Source: Microbacterium amylolyticum
GTDB lineage: Bacteria > Actinomycetota > Actinomycetes > Actinomycetales > Microbacteriaceae
NCBI RefSeq assembly: GCF_011046975.1
Contig: NZ_CP049253.1
Coordinates: 682,001-746,000 of the forward strand
Direction of reading: 5' to 3'
Length of the DNA stretch: 64,000 nt
The notes beneath the pieces were generated by a model. That model saw only the letters and a program-made list of their open reading frames with translations, ran no database searches and was not told where the DNA came from. Every line of letters starts with the position of its first letter. Within the stretch, counting starts at the first letter, position 1. The position numbers were made by a program, and so were the translations under genes. Positions 37,311-47,561 of this stretch are shown in pieces.

Positions 37311-38938
37311 CCCGACTTTTATCACCGTGAGGACGGTTCGTGATGTCGGGGTGTCTTGACCTGGGGTTTTCTCGCGATGCGGGCCCGTTTCGGGGCACTA
37401 ATCTTGAGGGGTGTCTCCGTATCTGCGCACCGTGAAGACCGCCTCTGGCGCGACCGCGGTGCAGATCGTGGAGAAGAAGCAGGGCTCGCGGCGGATCGTC
37501 GAGCACCTCGGGTCCGCGCATACGCCCGAGGACGTCGCGCTGCTGAAGGCCGCGGGGAGGCAGAAACTCGCAGGCTCCCAGCCCGAGCTGGACCTCGGGC
37601 TGGAGCCAGATCCAGACCGGGGTGGACCGTTGCCGATGCGGTTGACGATGGGTCCGCTCTGGAGGTGTCTGAATCTCGCGTTCGATGCGCTTCGGTTTGG
37701 CGATGTCGATGGGGCAGATGACGTCTTCCGGCAGCTCGTGCTCGCGCGGATCATCGAGCCGACCAGCAAGCTCGATACCCCGCGGGTGCTCGAAGAGGCG
37801 GGTGTCTCATCGGTGTCGTATCCGACGATCAATCGGCGGTTGCCGGTGTTTGCAACCGACACGTTCCGAGATGATCTCGCGCGAGTTCTCGCCTCGAACG
37901 CGGAGCTCGGTCCTGCGGCGCTGGTGCTCTACGACGTGACCACGCTCTACTACGAAGCTCACGAGGGTGACGGGTTCCGTGAGCCCGGGTTCAGCAAGGA
38001 GCGGCGCCTGGAGCCGCAGATCACTGTTGGCCTGCTCACTGATGCGGCGGGATTCCCGTTGCGGGTTGAGGCGTTCGAGGGCAACAAAGCAGAGACTGCG
38101 ACGATGCTGCCGACGCTTGAGGCGTTCATGACGGCGCACGGCCTGTCAAACATCACGGTCGTCGCGGACGCGGGCATGGTGTCCAAGGCGAACCAGAAGG
38201 CCATCGAGCAGGCGGGGTTGAACTTCATCCTCGGCGCGAAGACCCCGAAGGTCCCGTATGTGATCGAGCGCTGGCGGAACGAGCATCCCGGGGAGCCGAT
38301 TCCCGACGGACACGTGTTCACACAGCCCTGGCCCGCCGGCCCCACGGATGGCCGACGTGATCAGGTCTACTACTACCGCTACAAGCACGACAACGCTCGC
38401 CGGACGCTCAAAGGCATCGCGGAGCAGGTCTCGAAGGCCGAGAACGCCATCGCCGGGAAGACACCGGTCAAGCGCAACAGGTTCGTCAAGCTCACCGGCG
38501 GCGACAAGACCGTCAACCGTGAGCTCGAGGACAAGGCACGCGCATTGGCGGGCATCAAGGGCTACGTGACGAATCTCGTCGATGAACCAGCAGAGTTCGT
38601 CATCGCTTCGTATCACCGGCTCCTGCAGGTCGAGAAGAGCTTCCGCATGTCGAAGGGCGACTTGAAGGCGCGGCCGATCTACGCGCGATTGCGGGACTCG
38701 ATCGACGCACACCTGCAGATCGTGATCGCGTCCCTCGCGGTGTCGCGTTGGATCGAAGAGACCACGGGCTGGTCCATCCGGAAGATCGTCCGGACGCTAC
38801 GCGTCTACCGCGAGGGCGTCGTGACCATCGGCGACCAGGAGGTCGCGACCGCGGTCCCTCTCGACGAGGACGCCGCGGCAGTTGTTGAGGCGATCAAAAC
38901 CCGCGTCTCCGCGGGGCACTAACCTGATAAAAGTCGGG
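37311..38938 (+). mobile_element. IS1634-family insertion sequence
   Basis: 1,628 bp with perfect 14-bp terminal inverted repeats (CCCGACTTTTATCA at 37311-37324 and its complement at 38925-38938) and one transposase gene. It is inserted in the orfB of an IS3-family element, in opposite orientation. Target duplication 24 bp. It looks complete and recent. Confidence 0.93.
37411..38922 (+). CDS. IS1634-family DDE transposase
   Basis: 503 residues. Catalytic triad in the order expected: LYDVTTLYYE (D), VVADAGMVS (D) and LLQVEKSFRMSKGDL (E, in the YxxxK-like IS4-group signature region). Full length, no frameshift. The start is GTG at 37411, 100 bp inside the left end. Cuts and pastes the flanking element. 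Confidence 0.93.
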   Translation: MSPYLRTVKTASGATAVQIVEKKQGSRRIVEHLGSAHTPEDVALLKAAGRQKLAGSQPELDLGLEPDPDRGGPLPMRLTMGPLWRCLNLAFDALRFGDVDGADDVFRQLVLARIIEPTSKLDTPRVLEEAGVSSVSYPTINRRLPVFATDTFRDDLARVLASNAELGPAALVLYDVTTLYYEAHEGDGFREPGFSKERRLEPQITVGLLTDAAGFPLRVEAFEGNKAETATMLPTLEAFMTAHGLSNITVVADAGMVSKANQKAIEQAGLNFILGAKTPKVPYVIERWRNEHPGEPIPDGHVFTQPWPAGPTDGRRDQVYYYRYKHDNARRTLKGIAEQVSKAENAIAGKTPVKRNRFVKLTGGDKTVNRELEDKARALAGIKGYVTNLVDEPAEFVIASYHRLLQVEKSFRMSKGDLKARPIYARLRDSIDAHLQIVIASLAVSRWIEETTGWSIRKIVRTLRVYREGVVTIGDQEVATAVPLDEDAAAVVEAIKTRVSAGH

Positions 38939-38962
38939 TCGGTGTAGACCATCGCGGTGTAA
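38939..38962. repeat. Right copy of 24-bp target-site duplication
   Basis: Identical to 37287-37310; begins directly after the right inverted repeat of the IS1634-family element. Confidence 0.93.
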
Positions 38963-39578
38963 TTCGACCCATGATCCGCGTGATGAATGAGTCCGTCGAG
39001 ACGCCCGCCAACGTTCCAGGCAGCCATGTCGAGGGCCTGCAACGGCAGAATCTCCGAGCGCAGCGTCGCCGCGACGTTCCACCCGACGATGCGTCGCGAG
39101 TAGACGTCGGTGACGAACGTGACGTAGGCAAACCCGGACCACGTGGCCACGTAGGTCACGTCGCAGACCCAGAGGCGACGAGGCGCTGGCGCGGTGAACC
39201 GCCGGTTGACGAGGTCGCCCGGCAGCGTCGCGGTCTTGTCGGAGCGCGTGGTGAACACCCGCTTCGACTTCCTCACGCCGCGGACCCCGGCCAGGCGCAT
39301 AAGTCGTTCGGTCTGATCGCGGCCGATCTCCCATCCTTGACGGCGCAGGAGGGCGTGCATCTTCCGGCGCGAGTAGACGCCGTAGTTCTCCGCATGCAGT
39401 CTCGCGACCTCCGGGACGAGGAGTTCGTCTTTCAGCTGCCGGGCCGATGGCGCACGGACGACCGCGGCACGATACCCGCGAGCGGTGAGAAACCCTTGAA
39501 CTGCTGGGCGCAACACCCGGCAGATGAGCTCGACCCCGAAACGATCCCGGTACTCGTTGATGAACCGGATCATCTCGG

Positions 39579-39884
39579 TCAGGGGCGGTCGAGCTCCTTC
39601 GCGAAAAACACGCTCGCAGCCTTCAGAATTTCGTTCGCCTTACGCAGCTCAGCGTTCTCCTTCTGCAGGCGCTTGATCTCCGCCGCAGCATCGGTCGTCA
39701 ATCCCGGCTTCACGCCAGCGTCGACCTCGTATCGGCGTTGCCAGAGCCGTAGCGTCTCCGGGCTCATCCCGAGTAGGCCAGCGACGTGACGGACCGCGCT
39801 CATCATGTTCGGGTGCGACGGCCGCGTCTCTGCGAGCATCCGCAACGCACGCTCACGCATCTCTGGCGAGTACTTCTGATTCAT
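39579..39884 (-). CDS. IS3-family transposase orfA
   Basis: 101 residues: helix-turn-helix (MRERALRMLAETRPSHPN, GLLGMSPETLRLWQRRYE) and a C-terminal leucine-zipper-like helix (EIKRLQKENAELRKANEIL). orfB lies in the -1 frame and opens upstream of its ATG (… REGARPPLTE). A GTTTTTC run at 39609-39603 near the orfA end is a candidate slippery site for the usual programmed frameshift that makes OrfAB. Intact, but orfB is split, so the element cannot move by itself. Confidence 0.9.
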   Translation of the reverse strand: MNQKYSPEMRERALRMLAETRPSHPNMMSAVRHVAGLLGMSPETLRLWQRRYEVDAGVKPGLTTDAAAEIKRLQKENAELRKANEILKAASVFFAKELDRP

Positions 39885-39953
39885 CGTGTTCCATCCTTGC
39901 TTGAAGAACGGAACGAAAGTCAGGCCGATTCAGTGGGCGGAAGCGGGCGGGCG

Positions 39954-42818
39954 CTAGCCGGCGAACGCCTCCGGGGGCGGGCAGGCGCACACAAGGTTGC
40001 GGTCGCCGTACGCCTGGTCGACGCGACGGACCGGTGGCCAGTACTTCGCGGCCGTCACGCCCGCCGGGTAGACCGCTTCTTCACGGGTATACGGGTGCGC
40101 CCACTCCGTCACGAGCGACGCCGCCGTGTGCGGAGCGTTGACGAGCGGGTTGTTGTCCGCAGGCCACTCCCCCTCTGCCACCCGGCGCGCCTCACGGGCG
40201 ATCGAGATCATCGCATCACAAAAGCGATCGAGCTCAGCGACATCTTCTGATTCCGTCGGTTCGACCATGAGCGTTCCCGCAACCGGGAACGACATCGTCG
40301 GCGCGTGGAACCCATAGTCGACCAGGCGCTTTGCGACATCGTCGACCGTGATGCCCGTCTCGCGTGTCAGCGGTCGCACATCAACGATGCACTCGTGCGC
40401 GACGAGGCCCTCCGGGCCCGTGTAGAGAATCGGGAAGTGATCCGCCAGGCGCCTGGCGATGTGGTTAGCGTTCAGAACGGCCGCGCCGGTCGCCGCGGTG
40501 AGCCCTTCGAGGCCCAGCATGCGGATGTACGCCCACGTGATGGGGAGGATACTGGGCGATCCGTACGGCGCAGCCGAGACCGGTCCGATCCCGTCGCGGT
40601 CGACCTGTGCCAGATCATGTGACGGAAGGAACGGTACGAGGTGGCTTTTCGCCGCAACGGGGCCGACGCCGGGTCCGCCACCGCCGTGCGGAATCGCAAA
40701 CGTCTTGTGCAGGTTGAGGTGCGAGACGTCGCCGCCCAGATCGCCGAATCGGGCATAGCCGACAAGGGCGTTGAGGTTGGCGCCGTCGATGTACACCTGG
40801 CCGCCCGCCTCGTGGACCGCGGCGGTGAGCTCGAGGATGCCCTCCTCGTAGACCCCGTGCGTCGACGGGTAGGTGACCATGATCGCGCCGAGGGCTTCCT
40901 GATGTTCGGCGATCTTCTTCCGGAGGTCATCAAGGTCGATGTCGCCCGATTCGTCGCACGCGACCACGACAACGCGCATTCCGGCGAGGACAGCCGATGC
41001 GGCGTTGGTGCCATGGGCAGATGAGGGGATGAGACACACGTCACGTCCGTCGTCGCCGCGCGCGAGGTGGTAGCGGCGGATCGCCAGAAGACCGGCGAGC
41101 TCCCCCTGCGACCCGGCGTTTGGCTGCAACGAAACCGCGTCATAGCCGGTGAGGTCCGCGAGCCACTCCTCGAGCTGGGCGATGAGCTCCAGATAGCCCG
41201 CGACCGTCTCCCTCGGGGCGAAGGGATGGATGCGGCTGAACTCAGGCCAGGACACGGCCTGCATGGCCGCGGCGGGATTGAGCTTCATCGTGCATGAGCC
41301 CAGCGGGATCATGCCGCGATCGAGCGCGTAATCCTTGTCGGCGAGGCTCTTGAGGTAGCGCATCATGGCCGTTTCCGAGTGGTGCTCGCGGAAAACGGGG
41401 TGCGTGAGAATCTCGTCCGATCGCAACAGATCGTGCGGGACGCGGCCCGTTCCGGCGCCGTCGAAAATCCCGAAGGTTGCCGGAACATCCCCGCCGAGCG
41501 CCGTCGCAACGCGAGCGAGATCGCTGACCGTTGTCGCTTCGCCAACGGCGACAGCGACCGTGGCGTCATCGACGCGACGCACCAGAACACCGGCGGAGCG
41601 TGCCGCGGCGAGCGCAGCATCTGATCCTCCCGCGGGTCGTGCCTCAATCGTGTCGAAGACAGCATCGCTCACAACATCAACGCCGCCGGCGAGGAGCCAT
41701 TCGCGCAGGAGCGCGGTGTTCTCGGCGATGCGCGAGGCGATGCGGCGAAGGCCGTCCGGGCCGTGGTAGACCGCGTACATGGCTGCCATCACGGCCAGCA
41801 GCACCTGAGCGGTGCAGATGTTGCTCGTGGCCTTTTCGCGTCGGATGTGCTGTTCGCGGGTCTGCAACGCGAGGCGGTATGCCATGTTGCCGTCCGCGTC
41901 TTTCGAGACGCCAACGAGACGCCCTGGCAGCTGTCGTTCCAGCCCCGCACGCACAGCCATAAACCCGGCATGGGGTCCGCCGAATCCCAGCGGAACGCCG
42001 AAGCGTTGGGTCGACCCGACGACGATGTCTGCCCCCATCGACCCGGGCGAGGCGAGGAGGACAAGCGCCATGATGTCTGCTGCGACGATGGCCTGCGCAC
42101 CGGCAGCGTGTGCGCGTTCGATGACGCCAGCTGGGTCCCAGACTCGCCCCGAGGCGCCGGGGTACTGAAGGAGAACGCCAAAGCAGTCGTCTGGGAGTGG
42201 TTCCCCGCCGGCAAGGTCCCGGATGTCCAGGGTGATTCCCAGGGCGTCTGCGCGTACACGCAGAAGGTCGATCGACTGCGGGAGCGCGTCGCGGTCGACG
42301 ACGAAGACGTCTGACGTCTTCCCCCGCATGGCGCGGCGCGCGAGGAGCATGGCCTCGGCGACAGCGGTGGCTTCGTCGAGCATCGATGCGTTGGCGACGG
42401 GCAGCCCCGCAAGGTCACCGACCATTGTCTGGAAGTTCAGCAGCGCCTCGAGCCGGCCTTGAGAAATCTCGGGCTGGTACGGCGTATAGGCCGTGTACCA
42501 GGAGGGGTTCTCGAAGACGTTCCTCTGGATGACGGAGGGCGTCACGGTGTCGCTGTAACCCAACCCGATCATGGGAGTGAGAATGACGTTCCTGGCGGCG
42601 AGCTGGCGCAGCTCCGCGAGAGCCTGCTGCTCTGCGACGCCGATTCCCGGGACGATCCCTGCCGTTTCGCTGCGAATGGCCCGCGGAATCGCGCGTCCCA
42701 GGAGATCTGCTGCCGGTGAGATCGTGTTGTGCGCACGGTCGACGCCGAGCACAGACGTCATCTGCTCCTGGTCGGCCGCGGACGGACCGATGTGGCGCTC
42801 TGCGAAATCGACGCTCAC
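39954..42818 (-). CDS. gcvP: Glycine dehydrogenase (decarboxylating), P protein
   Basis: 954 residues, the long single-chain P protein. PLP-lysine motif [17 protein letters not shown] in the C-terminal half; N-terminal half with [10 protein letters not shown] and [10 protein letters not shown]. Decarboxylates glycine and passes aminomethyl to lipoyl-GcvH. The GTG at 42818 overlaps the gcvH stop (GTGA) and begins [11 protein letters not shown]; the open frame further upstream has no support. The right end of the IS3-family element lies 21 bp after its stop, so its own terminator is missing or replaced. Confidence 0.96.
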   Translation of the reverse strand: MSVDFAERHIGPSAADQEQMTSVLGVDRAHNTISPAADLLGRAIPRAIRSETAGIVPGIGVAEQQALAELRQLAARNVILTPMIGLGYSDTVTPSVIQRNVFENPSWYTAYTPYQPEISQGRLEALLNFQTMVGDLAGLPVANASMLDEATAVAEAMLLARRAMRGKTSDVFVVDRDALPQSIDLLRVRADALGITLDIRDLAGGEPLPDDCFGVLLQYPGASGRVWDPAGVIERAHAAGAQAIVAADIMALVLLASPGSMGADIVVGSTQRFGVPLGFGGPHAGFMAVRAGLERQLPGRLVGVSKDADGNMAYRLALQTREQHIRREKATSNICTAQVLLAVMAAMYAVYHGPDGLRRIASRIAENTALLREWLLAGGVDVVSDAVFDTIEARPAGGSDAALAAARSAGVLVRRVDDATVAVAVGEATTVSDLARVATALGGDVPATFGIFDGAGTGRVPHDLLRSDEILTHPVFREHHSETAMMRYLKSLADKDYALDRGMIPLGSCTMKLNPAAAMQAVSWPEFSRIHPFAPRETVAGYLELIAQLEEWLADLTGYDAVSLQPNAGSQGELAGLLAIRRYHLARGDDGRDVCLIPSSAHGTNAASAVLAGMRVVVVACDESGDIDLDDLRKKIAEHQEALGAIMVTYPSTHGVYEEGILELTAAVHEAGGQVYIDGANLNALVGYARFGDLGGDVSHLNLHKTFAIPHGGGGPGVGPVAAKSHLVPFLPSHDLAQVDRDGIGPVSAAPYGSPSILPITWAYIRMLGLEGLTAATGAAVLNANHIARRLADHFPILYTGPEGLVAHECIVDVRPLTRETGITVDDVAKRLVDYGFHAPTMSFPVAGTLMVEPTESEDVAELDRFCDAMISIAREARRVAEGEWPADNNPLVNAPHTAASLVTEWAHPYTREEAVYPAGVTAAKYWPPVRRVDQAYGDRNLVCACPPPEAFAG

Positions 42819-43195
42819 GCGGGCTGCCCCGTCAGCGCGATGTATGCGGCGCGGTCGAGGAGCCCGTCCGCGTGGGCCGAAACCCGCACGCGCACCAGCC
42901 ACCCGGCGCCGAAGGCGTCGGCGTTGACGGTCGACGGGTCAGCATCGACATCGGCATTGATCTCGAGGACCTCCCCCGTCACCGGTGCGTAGAGCTCCGA
43001 GACGGACTTGGTTGATTCGATCTCGCCGAAGACCTGGCCGGCCGTGATGGTGGTGCCGACGGCGGGCAGGTCCACGTAGACGACGTCCCCGAGCTGATCG
43101 GCGGCGTGATCGGTGATGCCAATCGTGACAGTGTCGCCATCAGTGGCAATCCACTCGTGCTCGGCGGTGTAAGTGAGTGCGGTGAGGTCGGTCAT
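42815..43195 (-). CDS. gcvH: Glycine cleavage system H protein
   Basis: 126 residues. Lipoylation site [19 protein letters not shown] with Lys at about 61. Carries the aminomethyl group between GcvP, GcvT and lipoamide dehydrogenase. Starts in the gcvT stop (ATGA) and ends in the gcvP start. Operon order T-H-P. Confidence 0.97.
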   Translation of the reverse strand: MTDLTALTYTAEHEWIATDGDTVTIGITDHAADQLGDVVYVDLPAVGTTITAGQVFGEIESTKSVSELYAPVTGEVLEINADVDADPSTVNADAFGAGWLVRVRVSAHADGLLDRAAYIALTGQPA

Positions 43196-44364
43196 CGTGC
43201 GCTCCGGCGGTAGAAGGGGAGGGTGGTAATTCGTGCGGGGACGGGTGTTCCTCGCACATCGATTGCGAGGTCTTCGGCGTCGGCGGCATCCGCGTCGATG
43301 TATGCCATGGCGATGGGATGGCCGAGGGTCGGGCTGAGGGCTCCGGATGTGACCACGCCGACGGGCTGGTCGTCGCGGAGGACCGCGTAACCGGAACGTC
43401 CGGCGCGACGACCGTCCGTGACGAGTCCGACGAGAATGCGCGCATCGGGACGAGCTGCCTGAGCCTGCTCGCCGACGAAACCGGCCTTACCCGCGGGAAT
43501 CACCCGCTCGAGACCGGCCTGCCACGGAGCGGTGTCACGCGTCAGCTCGCTGCCGTAGAGCGGCATGCCTGCCTCGAGTCGGAGGGTGTCGCGCGCGGCG
43601 AGCCCTGCGGGAACGAGGCCATGCGGCGCACCAGCGGCGAGCGCTGCTCGCCACAGCTCAACGGCCTTTCCTGCGGGAACGAGCATCTCGAATCCATCCT
43701 CGCCCGTGTAGCCCGTGCGAGCGAGGACGAGGGGCGCATCATGGAAAGTGGCCGGGCACCACGCATAGTTCTTCAGAGCATCGAGATCGTCGATCGCGCC
43801 GATCCCGTCAATCAGCGGAAGAATCGCGTGCGCCGCCGGGCCTTGGAGGGCGATCAGCGCGAATGAGTCCGAAACATCTTCGATCGTGATGCCGGGCGTA
43901 CCGGAGGTGAACGCAAACGATCCGTTATCGTCCACGAGATCGGTCGTGCGTCGAAACGCGAAGGGGTTGACGCGCTCCTGTAGCTCGCGAGCGACGATGT
44001 CGCGGTTGCCGGCGTTCGCGACGATGAGAAATCGATCGTCGTCCATGCGATACACGATGAGATCGTCGATGATCCCGCCGGTGGCGTCCAGGATCATCGT
44101 GTACTTCGCACGGCCACCCGCAACCGAGGAAATCCGCCCCGCCAGCGCGTAGTCGAGAAAGTCCGCCGCTTCCGGTCCGGTGACGAGAATCTCGCCCATG
44201 TGCGAAACGTCGAAAAGGCCGGCCGCCTGGCGAACTGCGTGATGTTCCGCGAGGTCGGATGTGTAGCGAACGGGCATCCGCCACCCGCCGAAGTCGGTGA
44301 GAGCCGCGCCGAGCGCGATGTGCTCACTGGTCAGCGGCGTTTCTCGGAGGTTCGGTGGTGTCAC
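43192..44364 (-). CDS. gcvT: Aminomethyltransferase, T protein
   Basis: 390 residues. Start [18 protein letters not shown]; family motifs [35 protein letters not shown] and [16 protein letters not shown], with folate-binding residues. Transfers methylene to THF and releases ammonia. First gene of the operon, 44 nt downstream of a glycine riboswitch. Confidence 0.97.
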   Translation of the reverse strand: MTPPNLRETPLTSEHIALGAALTDFGGWRMPVRYTSDLAEHHAVRQAAGLFDVSHMGEILVTGPEAADFLDYALAGRISSVAGGRAKYTMILDATGGIIDDLIVYRMDDDRFLIVANAGNRDIVARELQERVNPFAFRRTTDLVDDNGSFAFTSGTPGITIEDVSDSFALIALQGPAAHAILPLIDGIGAIDDLDALKNYAWCPATFHDAPLVLARTGYTGEDGFEMLVPAGKAVELWRAALAAGAPHGLVPAGLAARDTLRLEAGMPLYGSELTRDTAPWQAGLERVIPAGKAGFVGEQAQAARPDARILVGLVTDGRRAGRSGYAVLRDDQPVGVVTSGALSPTLGHPIAMAYIDADAADAEDLAIDVRGTPVPARITTLPFYRRSAR

Positions 44365-44407
44365 GGGAGTTCTCCTGTCGTTGCCCCCTCGGATGAGGTG
44401 ACGAGAA

Positions 44408-44582
44408 CTCCCCCTCTGTCATGAGCCTGAGAGTTTCGACGCGATGTGCGTCTTTCACCGTCGGCGGCAGCACTGGCTGCGCTTTTCAGAGTTGCCCTGT
44501 CCGTCGCGGTAGCGGTACCTGAGAGATTGGCGGGGAGGCTTGCTCCTTCGGTGGCCGAGTGGTGCTCGGCGCTCTCCCGCGC
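44408..44582 (-). ncRNA. Tandem glycine riboswitch (gcvT element)
   Basis: Minus-strand sequence shows two consecutive glycine aptamers. First: GCGGGAGAG, ACCGAAGGAGCAA, ATCTCTCAGGTACC, GGACAGGG. Second: CAACTCTG, a linker stem, AACTCTCAGGC and ACAGAGGGGGA. These are the conserved parts of the cooperative two-aptamer class. It lies directly before gcvT, so glycine should switch on gcvTHP expression. Confidence 0.93.
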
Positions 44583-44627
44583 GGGTCATGGGGCGCGTGT
44601 GCAGTTGTGACGTCAACGATACAGGCG

Positions 44628-45463
44628 TCAGGACGGGATCGGTATGCGAGCGCCGTCACGCGTGAACAGCGGAATCACCTCGAGCGGCGCGTCAACGACG
44701 ATCGTCTGGGGGAAGTCGTGAAACAGGCCCCGCATCACGGGCTGACCGTCTTCGTGAGCGCTCCGCATGACTTCTCTGACGTCGTCGCGCATCTGTTCGC
44801 GGAGGTGCACGTACGTCGAGAGGATCTCGTACACCTCGTCGCCGTAGCTCCACAGTTCGTTCGGTCCGCCGGAGCGGAGCCGCGGGGTGCCGTCCGCCGC
44901 GGTGATGTCTTCGTACGGCAATCGGTCTCCGTGCAACCGCATCACGGGGCTGAGCGCCCCCAATTGGAACCAGCGCACAAGAAGCTCGCGAAACTCGGGG
45001 TCGTTCACGTTGCCCCGTGAAACCCCCCAATGTCGGTGGTGAACCACGCGATCCCGGCAACTCCCATGTGGATTCCAGCGGTGATCTGTCGTGCAAAGTC
45101 GGACCACGTTGACGAGATATCCCCTGACCACGCGAGTGCGCCGTAGCGCTGACTTCCCGCCCATGCGGAGCGGACGAGGTTGACGATCGGCCCCTGAAAA
45201 CTCATCTGCACATCGAGCCCGCGATCAGAGCGAACAAGCATGTTGTTGGCGCGAAGGGAGGAGAAGTTCTCCGACTCGACGGAGATCTGCGGCCAGATCG
45301 ACACCATGAGCTCTACGCCGAGCTCGCATCTGTTCACCTCGTAGCCGACGATCTCGTGGTGTCCGGACGCCGTGCTCAGCTCGACGCGAATGTCCCCGTT
45401 GGACAGCGATGCGCCATCCTCTCGGATGACGATGCCGACGCCGTCGATGGACTTTTGCGTCAT
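44628..45463 (-). pseudogene. Glycoside hydrolase family 31 gene, decayed
   Basis: Starts with a normal GH31-like N terminus (ATG 45463, MTQKSIDGVGIVIREDG, with GAAGGGGA 8 nt upstream). After about 40 residues it jumps to catalytic-domain sequence (SFQGPIVNLVRSAWAGSQRYGALAWSGDISSTW in intact relatives; quoted here in part: GSQRYGALAWSGDISSTW). A missing G in the run at 45013-45016 shifts the frame at TDIGGFHG; the correct continuation NVNDPEFRELLVRWFQLGA is in the next frame. After MRGLFHDFP the sequence jumps again to the C-terminal piece IPLFTRDGARIPIP. So there are two internal deletions plus a frameshift. Former alpha-xylosidase or alpha-glucosidase. Confidence 0.85.
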
Positions 45464-45813
45464 CGCGTAATCCCCTTCGGACGCGCATGTGATGGTGGGT
45501 TCATCGGGACGTTGAACCGGTTCGATCGAACCCAAAGCACACGGATTTCGCCTCCGCATGCCCCGTCCACCCACTCCGCGCAGAGATGACGTCGTCTTTC
45601 CCCGAAGGTGACAGCGTGATCCGCGAGTGCGTACGATTCAGAGCGGTGAGTGAAGACACCCCGACCGGGGCGATCACGGTCGTGAGCACCGCGCCTCCGT
45701 GTTCACGCTTCCCTGCTGAGAACTGTTCGGACAATATCGCGTCGTCACGCACCCGCACAACCCTGATGTTCCTCACCGCCACCGCAACCTGACTCACGAA
45801 CGATTGCCCGGTT
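45464..45813. other. 350-bp stretch between GH31 relic and metN
   Basis: No convincing gene. A 68-codon open frame at 45586-45792 has no family resemblance and no good ribosome site. The only structure is overlapping palindromes gaaccggttc (45514-45523) and ggttcgatcgaacc (45519-45532) upstream of the GH31 relic. No SAM or other riboswitch consensus was seen before metN. Confidence 0.6.
45519..45532. promoter_or_regulatory. Candidate operator palindrome upstream of GH31 relic
   Basis: ggttcgatcgaacc is a perfect 14-bp palindrome, 56-69 bp before the GH31 start codon and overlapping a second palindrome gaaccggttc. CG-centred palindromes are typical LacI-family operators of sugar genes. Binding protein unknown. 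Confidence 0.4.
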
Positions 45814-46782
45814 ATGATCACCGCTTCCCATCTCATCAAGGCGTACGGCGAAACACGCGCTCTCGACGATGTCTCCCTCGACGTCGCTGAGGGAGACATC
45901 TTCGGCGTTGTCGGCACATCGGGCGCGGGGAAATCCACTCTGATTCGCACAATCAATGGTCTGGAATCCCCCGATTCTGGCACCGTCGACGTTGCGGGGA
46001 CGCGCATCACAAACCTCTCCGGCGACGAACTTCGCGCAGCACGACACGGCATCGGCATGATCTTCCAGCACTTCAACCTGCTGTCGCGCCGCACCGTTGC
46101 CGGGAACGTTTCGCTGGCTCTGGAAGCCGTCGGGATGAACAAGGCGCGGCGAAACACCCGAATCCGCGAGATCCTCGATCTCGTGGGCCTCGCCGACCGG
46201 GCAGATCACTATCCCGCTCAGCTGTCGGGCGGACAGAAGCAGCGCGTGGGGATCGCCAGGGCGCTCGCGACGAACCCCCGGGTTCTCCTCAGCGATGAGG
46301 CAACGAGCGCTCTCGATCCGGAAACAACCGCGCAAATTCTCGGCCTCCTTAAACAGCTCAACCGCGAACTGGGCCTCACCATTCTCCTCATCACCCACGA
46401 GATGGACGTCGTCAAACAGATCTGCACATCGGCAGCGCTCATGCAGCATGGCCGCATCGTCGAGGGCGGGCGACTGCGGGACATTCTCCTGCGCCCGGGC
46501 TCCCTCATCGCGCGGCAGCTGTTTCCCCTCGGAGAGGCACCGAGGTCGCCCGGCACCACCGTGCTCGACTTGACGTTCACGGAGCTGACCGCGCAAGACC
46601 CCGTCATCGCGCGCCTCGCCCGCGAACAGGGGCTCGACGTTGGTCTGCTCGGAGCGGCAATCGAGACGATCGATGGCGAACAGACGGGACGCACACGCCT
46701 GGCTCTTCCGTCCGGTGCCAATGTGGATGCTGCCGTCGCCTCGCTACAACACCAAGGAATCGTCGTGGAGGTCGTCGCATGA
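45814..46782 (+). CDS. metN: Methionine importer ATP-binding protein
   Basis: 322 residues. GTSGAGKSTL near 37-46, LSGGQKQRVGIARAL, LLSDEATSALDPE, and a C-terminal ACT-like NIL domain (last 80 residues, TRLALPSGANVDAAVASL), where methionine binding inhibits transport. With metI and metQ downstream it is a complete D/L-methionine importer. ATGA overlap with metI. Confidence 0.94.
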   Translation: MITASHLIKAYGETRALDDVSLDVAEGDIFGVVGTSGAGKSTLIRTINGLESPDSGTVDVAGTRITNLSGDELRAARHGIGMIFQHFNLLSRRTVAGNVSLALEAVGMNKARRNTRIREILDLVGLADRADHYPAQLSGGQKQRVGIARALATNPRVLLSDEATSALDPETTAQILGLLKQLNRELGLTILLITHEMDVVKQICTSAALMQHGRIVEGGRLRDILLRPGSLIARQLFPLGEAPRSPGTTVLDLTFTELTAQDPVIARLAREQGLDVGLLGAAIETIDGEQTGRTRLALPSGANVDAAVASLQHQGIVVEVVA

Positions 46783-47528
46783 TCGACACATCGAGCCCGG
46801 ACTTCTGGCCGACGCTTCTGGCGAATCTCTGGAAGGCGACGTACGAGACGCTCTACATGGTGGGTGTGACGATGATCGTCACGTTCATCGTCGGCCTCGC
46901 GCTTGGCGTTCTTCTCGTCACAACCGATCGCGGTGGCGTACTGCAGGCGCCGTTCGGACGGCGCGGACTCGGCCGGGGAATCAATGTTGCGCTCACGATC
47001 GTCGTCAACCTCACGCGATCGATTCCCTTCCTCATCCTGATGATCGCGCTGATCCCCTTCACGCGATTGCTCCTCGGCAGCGCATTCAGCACGACAGCGG
47101 CCATCGTCCCGCTGTCGATATGCGCGATTCCGTTCTTCGCCCGGCTCGCGGAGATCTCACTGCGCGAGGTCGACCCCGGCAAGGTGGAGGCCGCGGAGGC
47201 GCTCGGATCAACGCGCTGGGCGATTGTGTCGAAGGTGCTCATCGCCGAGGCGCTTCCCGGCATGATCCGCGGATTCGCCACGACAGTGGTCTCGATCATC
47301 AACTTCTCCGCGATCACCGGCACGATCGGCGCGGGAGGACTCGGCGATCTCGCTGTTCGCTACGGGTATCAGCGCTACAGCACGGAATACATCATCTGCG
47401 TCATCGTCGTTCTCGTTGTTCTGGTGCAGGCACTCCAGTCATTCGGTGAGTGGCTCGCGAAACGCCTCGACAGAGGTCGCAGCGCAGACCGCCCGGCCCC
47501 CGCTTCCGCCCGGCAGCCCGCCAGCTGA
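46779..47528 (+). CDS. metI: Methionine importer permease
   Basis: 249 residues with five transmembrane helices. FWPTLLANLWKATYETLYMV at the N terminus, TRSIPFLILMIALIPF in the core, and the EAA loop EAAEALGSTRWAIVSKVLIAE. Overlaps metN by 4 bp. Forms the channel for the MetQ-delivered substrate. Confidence 0.94.
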   Translation: MIDTSSPDFWPTLLANLWKATYETLYMVGVTMIVTFIVGLALGVLLVTTDRGGVLQAPFGRRGLGRGINVALTIVVNLTRSIPFLILMIALIPFTRLLLGSAFSTTAAIVPLSICAIPFFARLAEISLREVDPGKVEAAEALGSTRWAIVSKVLIAEALPGMIRGFATTVVSIINFSAITGTIGAGGLGDLAVRYGYQRYSTEYIICVIVVLVVLVQALQSFGEWLAKRLDRGRSADRPAPASARQPAS

Positions 47529-47561
47529 CCCGCACTTTCACAGCACCCGAAAGGACACACC

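Larger units (their letters stand above)
36995..39573 (-). pseudogene. IS3-family transposase orfB, interrupted
   Basis: The N-terminal part (ATG 39573, MIRFINEYRDRFGVELICRV) carries WVCDVTYVATWSG with the first catalytic Asp and HHADHGSNYTAMVYTD with the second; the C-terminal part at 36995-37300 carries SYDDALAEAINNLYKTELI with the catalytic Glu. The inner element splits it just after the second Asp. Removing 1,652 bp (element plus one 24-bp target copy) restores the frame exactly, so orfB was intact before the insertion. The TAG stop is inside the left terminal repeat. Confidence 0.9.
36973..39932 (-). mobile_element. IS3-family insertion sequence, split by an IS1634-family element
   Basis: 23-bp perfect terminal inverted repeats starting TGAATCGGCC: 36973-36995 and 39910-39932. 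Without the inner element and one duplicated target copy the IS is 1,308 bp, normal for IS3. It carries orfA and an orfB in the -1 frame, on the minus strand. No target duplication flanks it: the bases outside are ATA on the left and GTG on the right. The left end is 20 bp from the MFS stop, the right end 21 bp from the gcvP stop. Confidence 0.92.

Noticed and set aside
45586..45792. 68-codon open frame before metN
   Set aside because: No ribosome site, no resemblance to a known family, low-complexity Ser/Thr-rich content.
45600..45813. Possible SAM riboswitch before metNIQ
   Set aside because: Looked for SAM-I, SAM-II and SAM-IV conserved cores; none is present.
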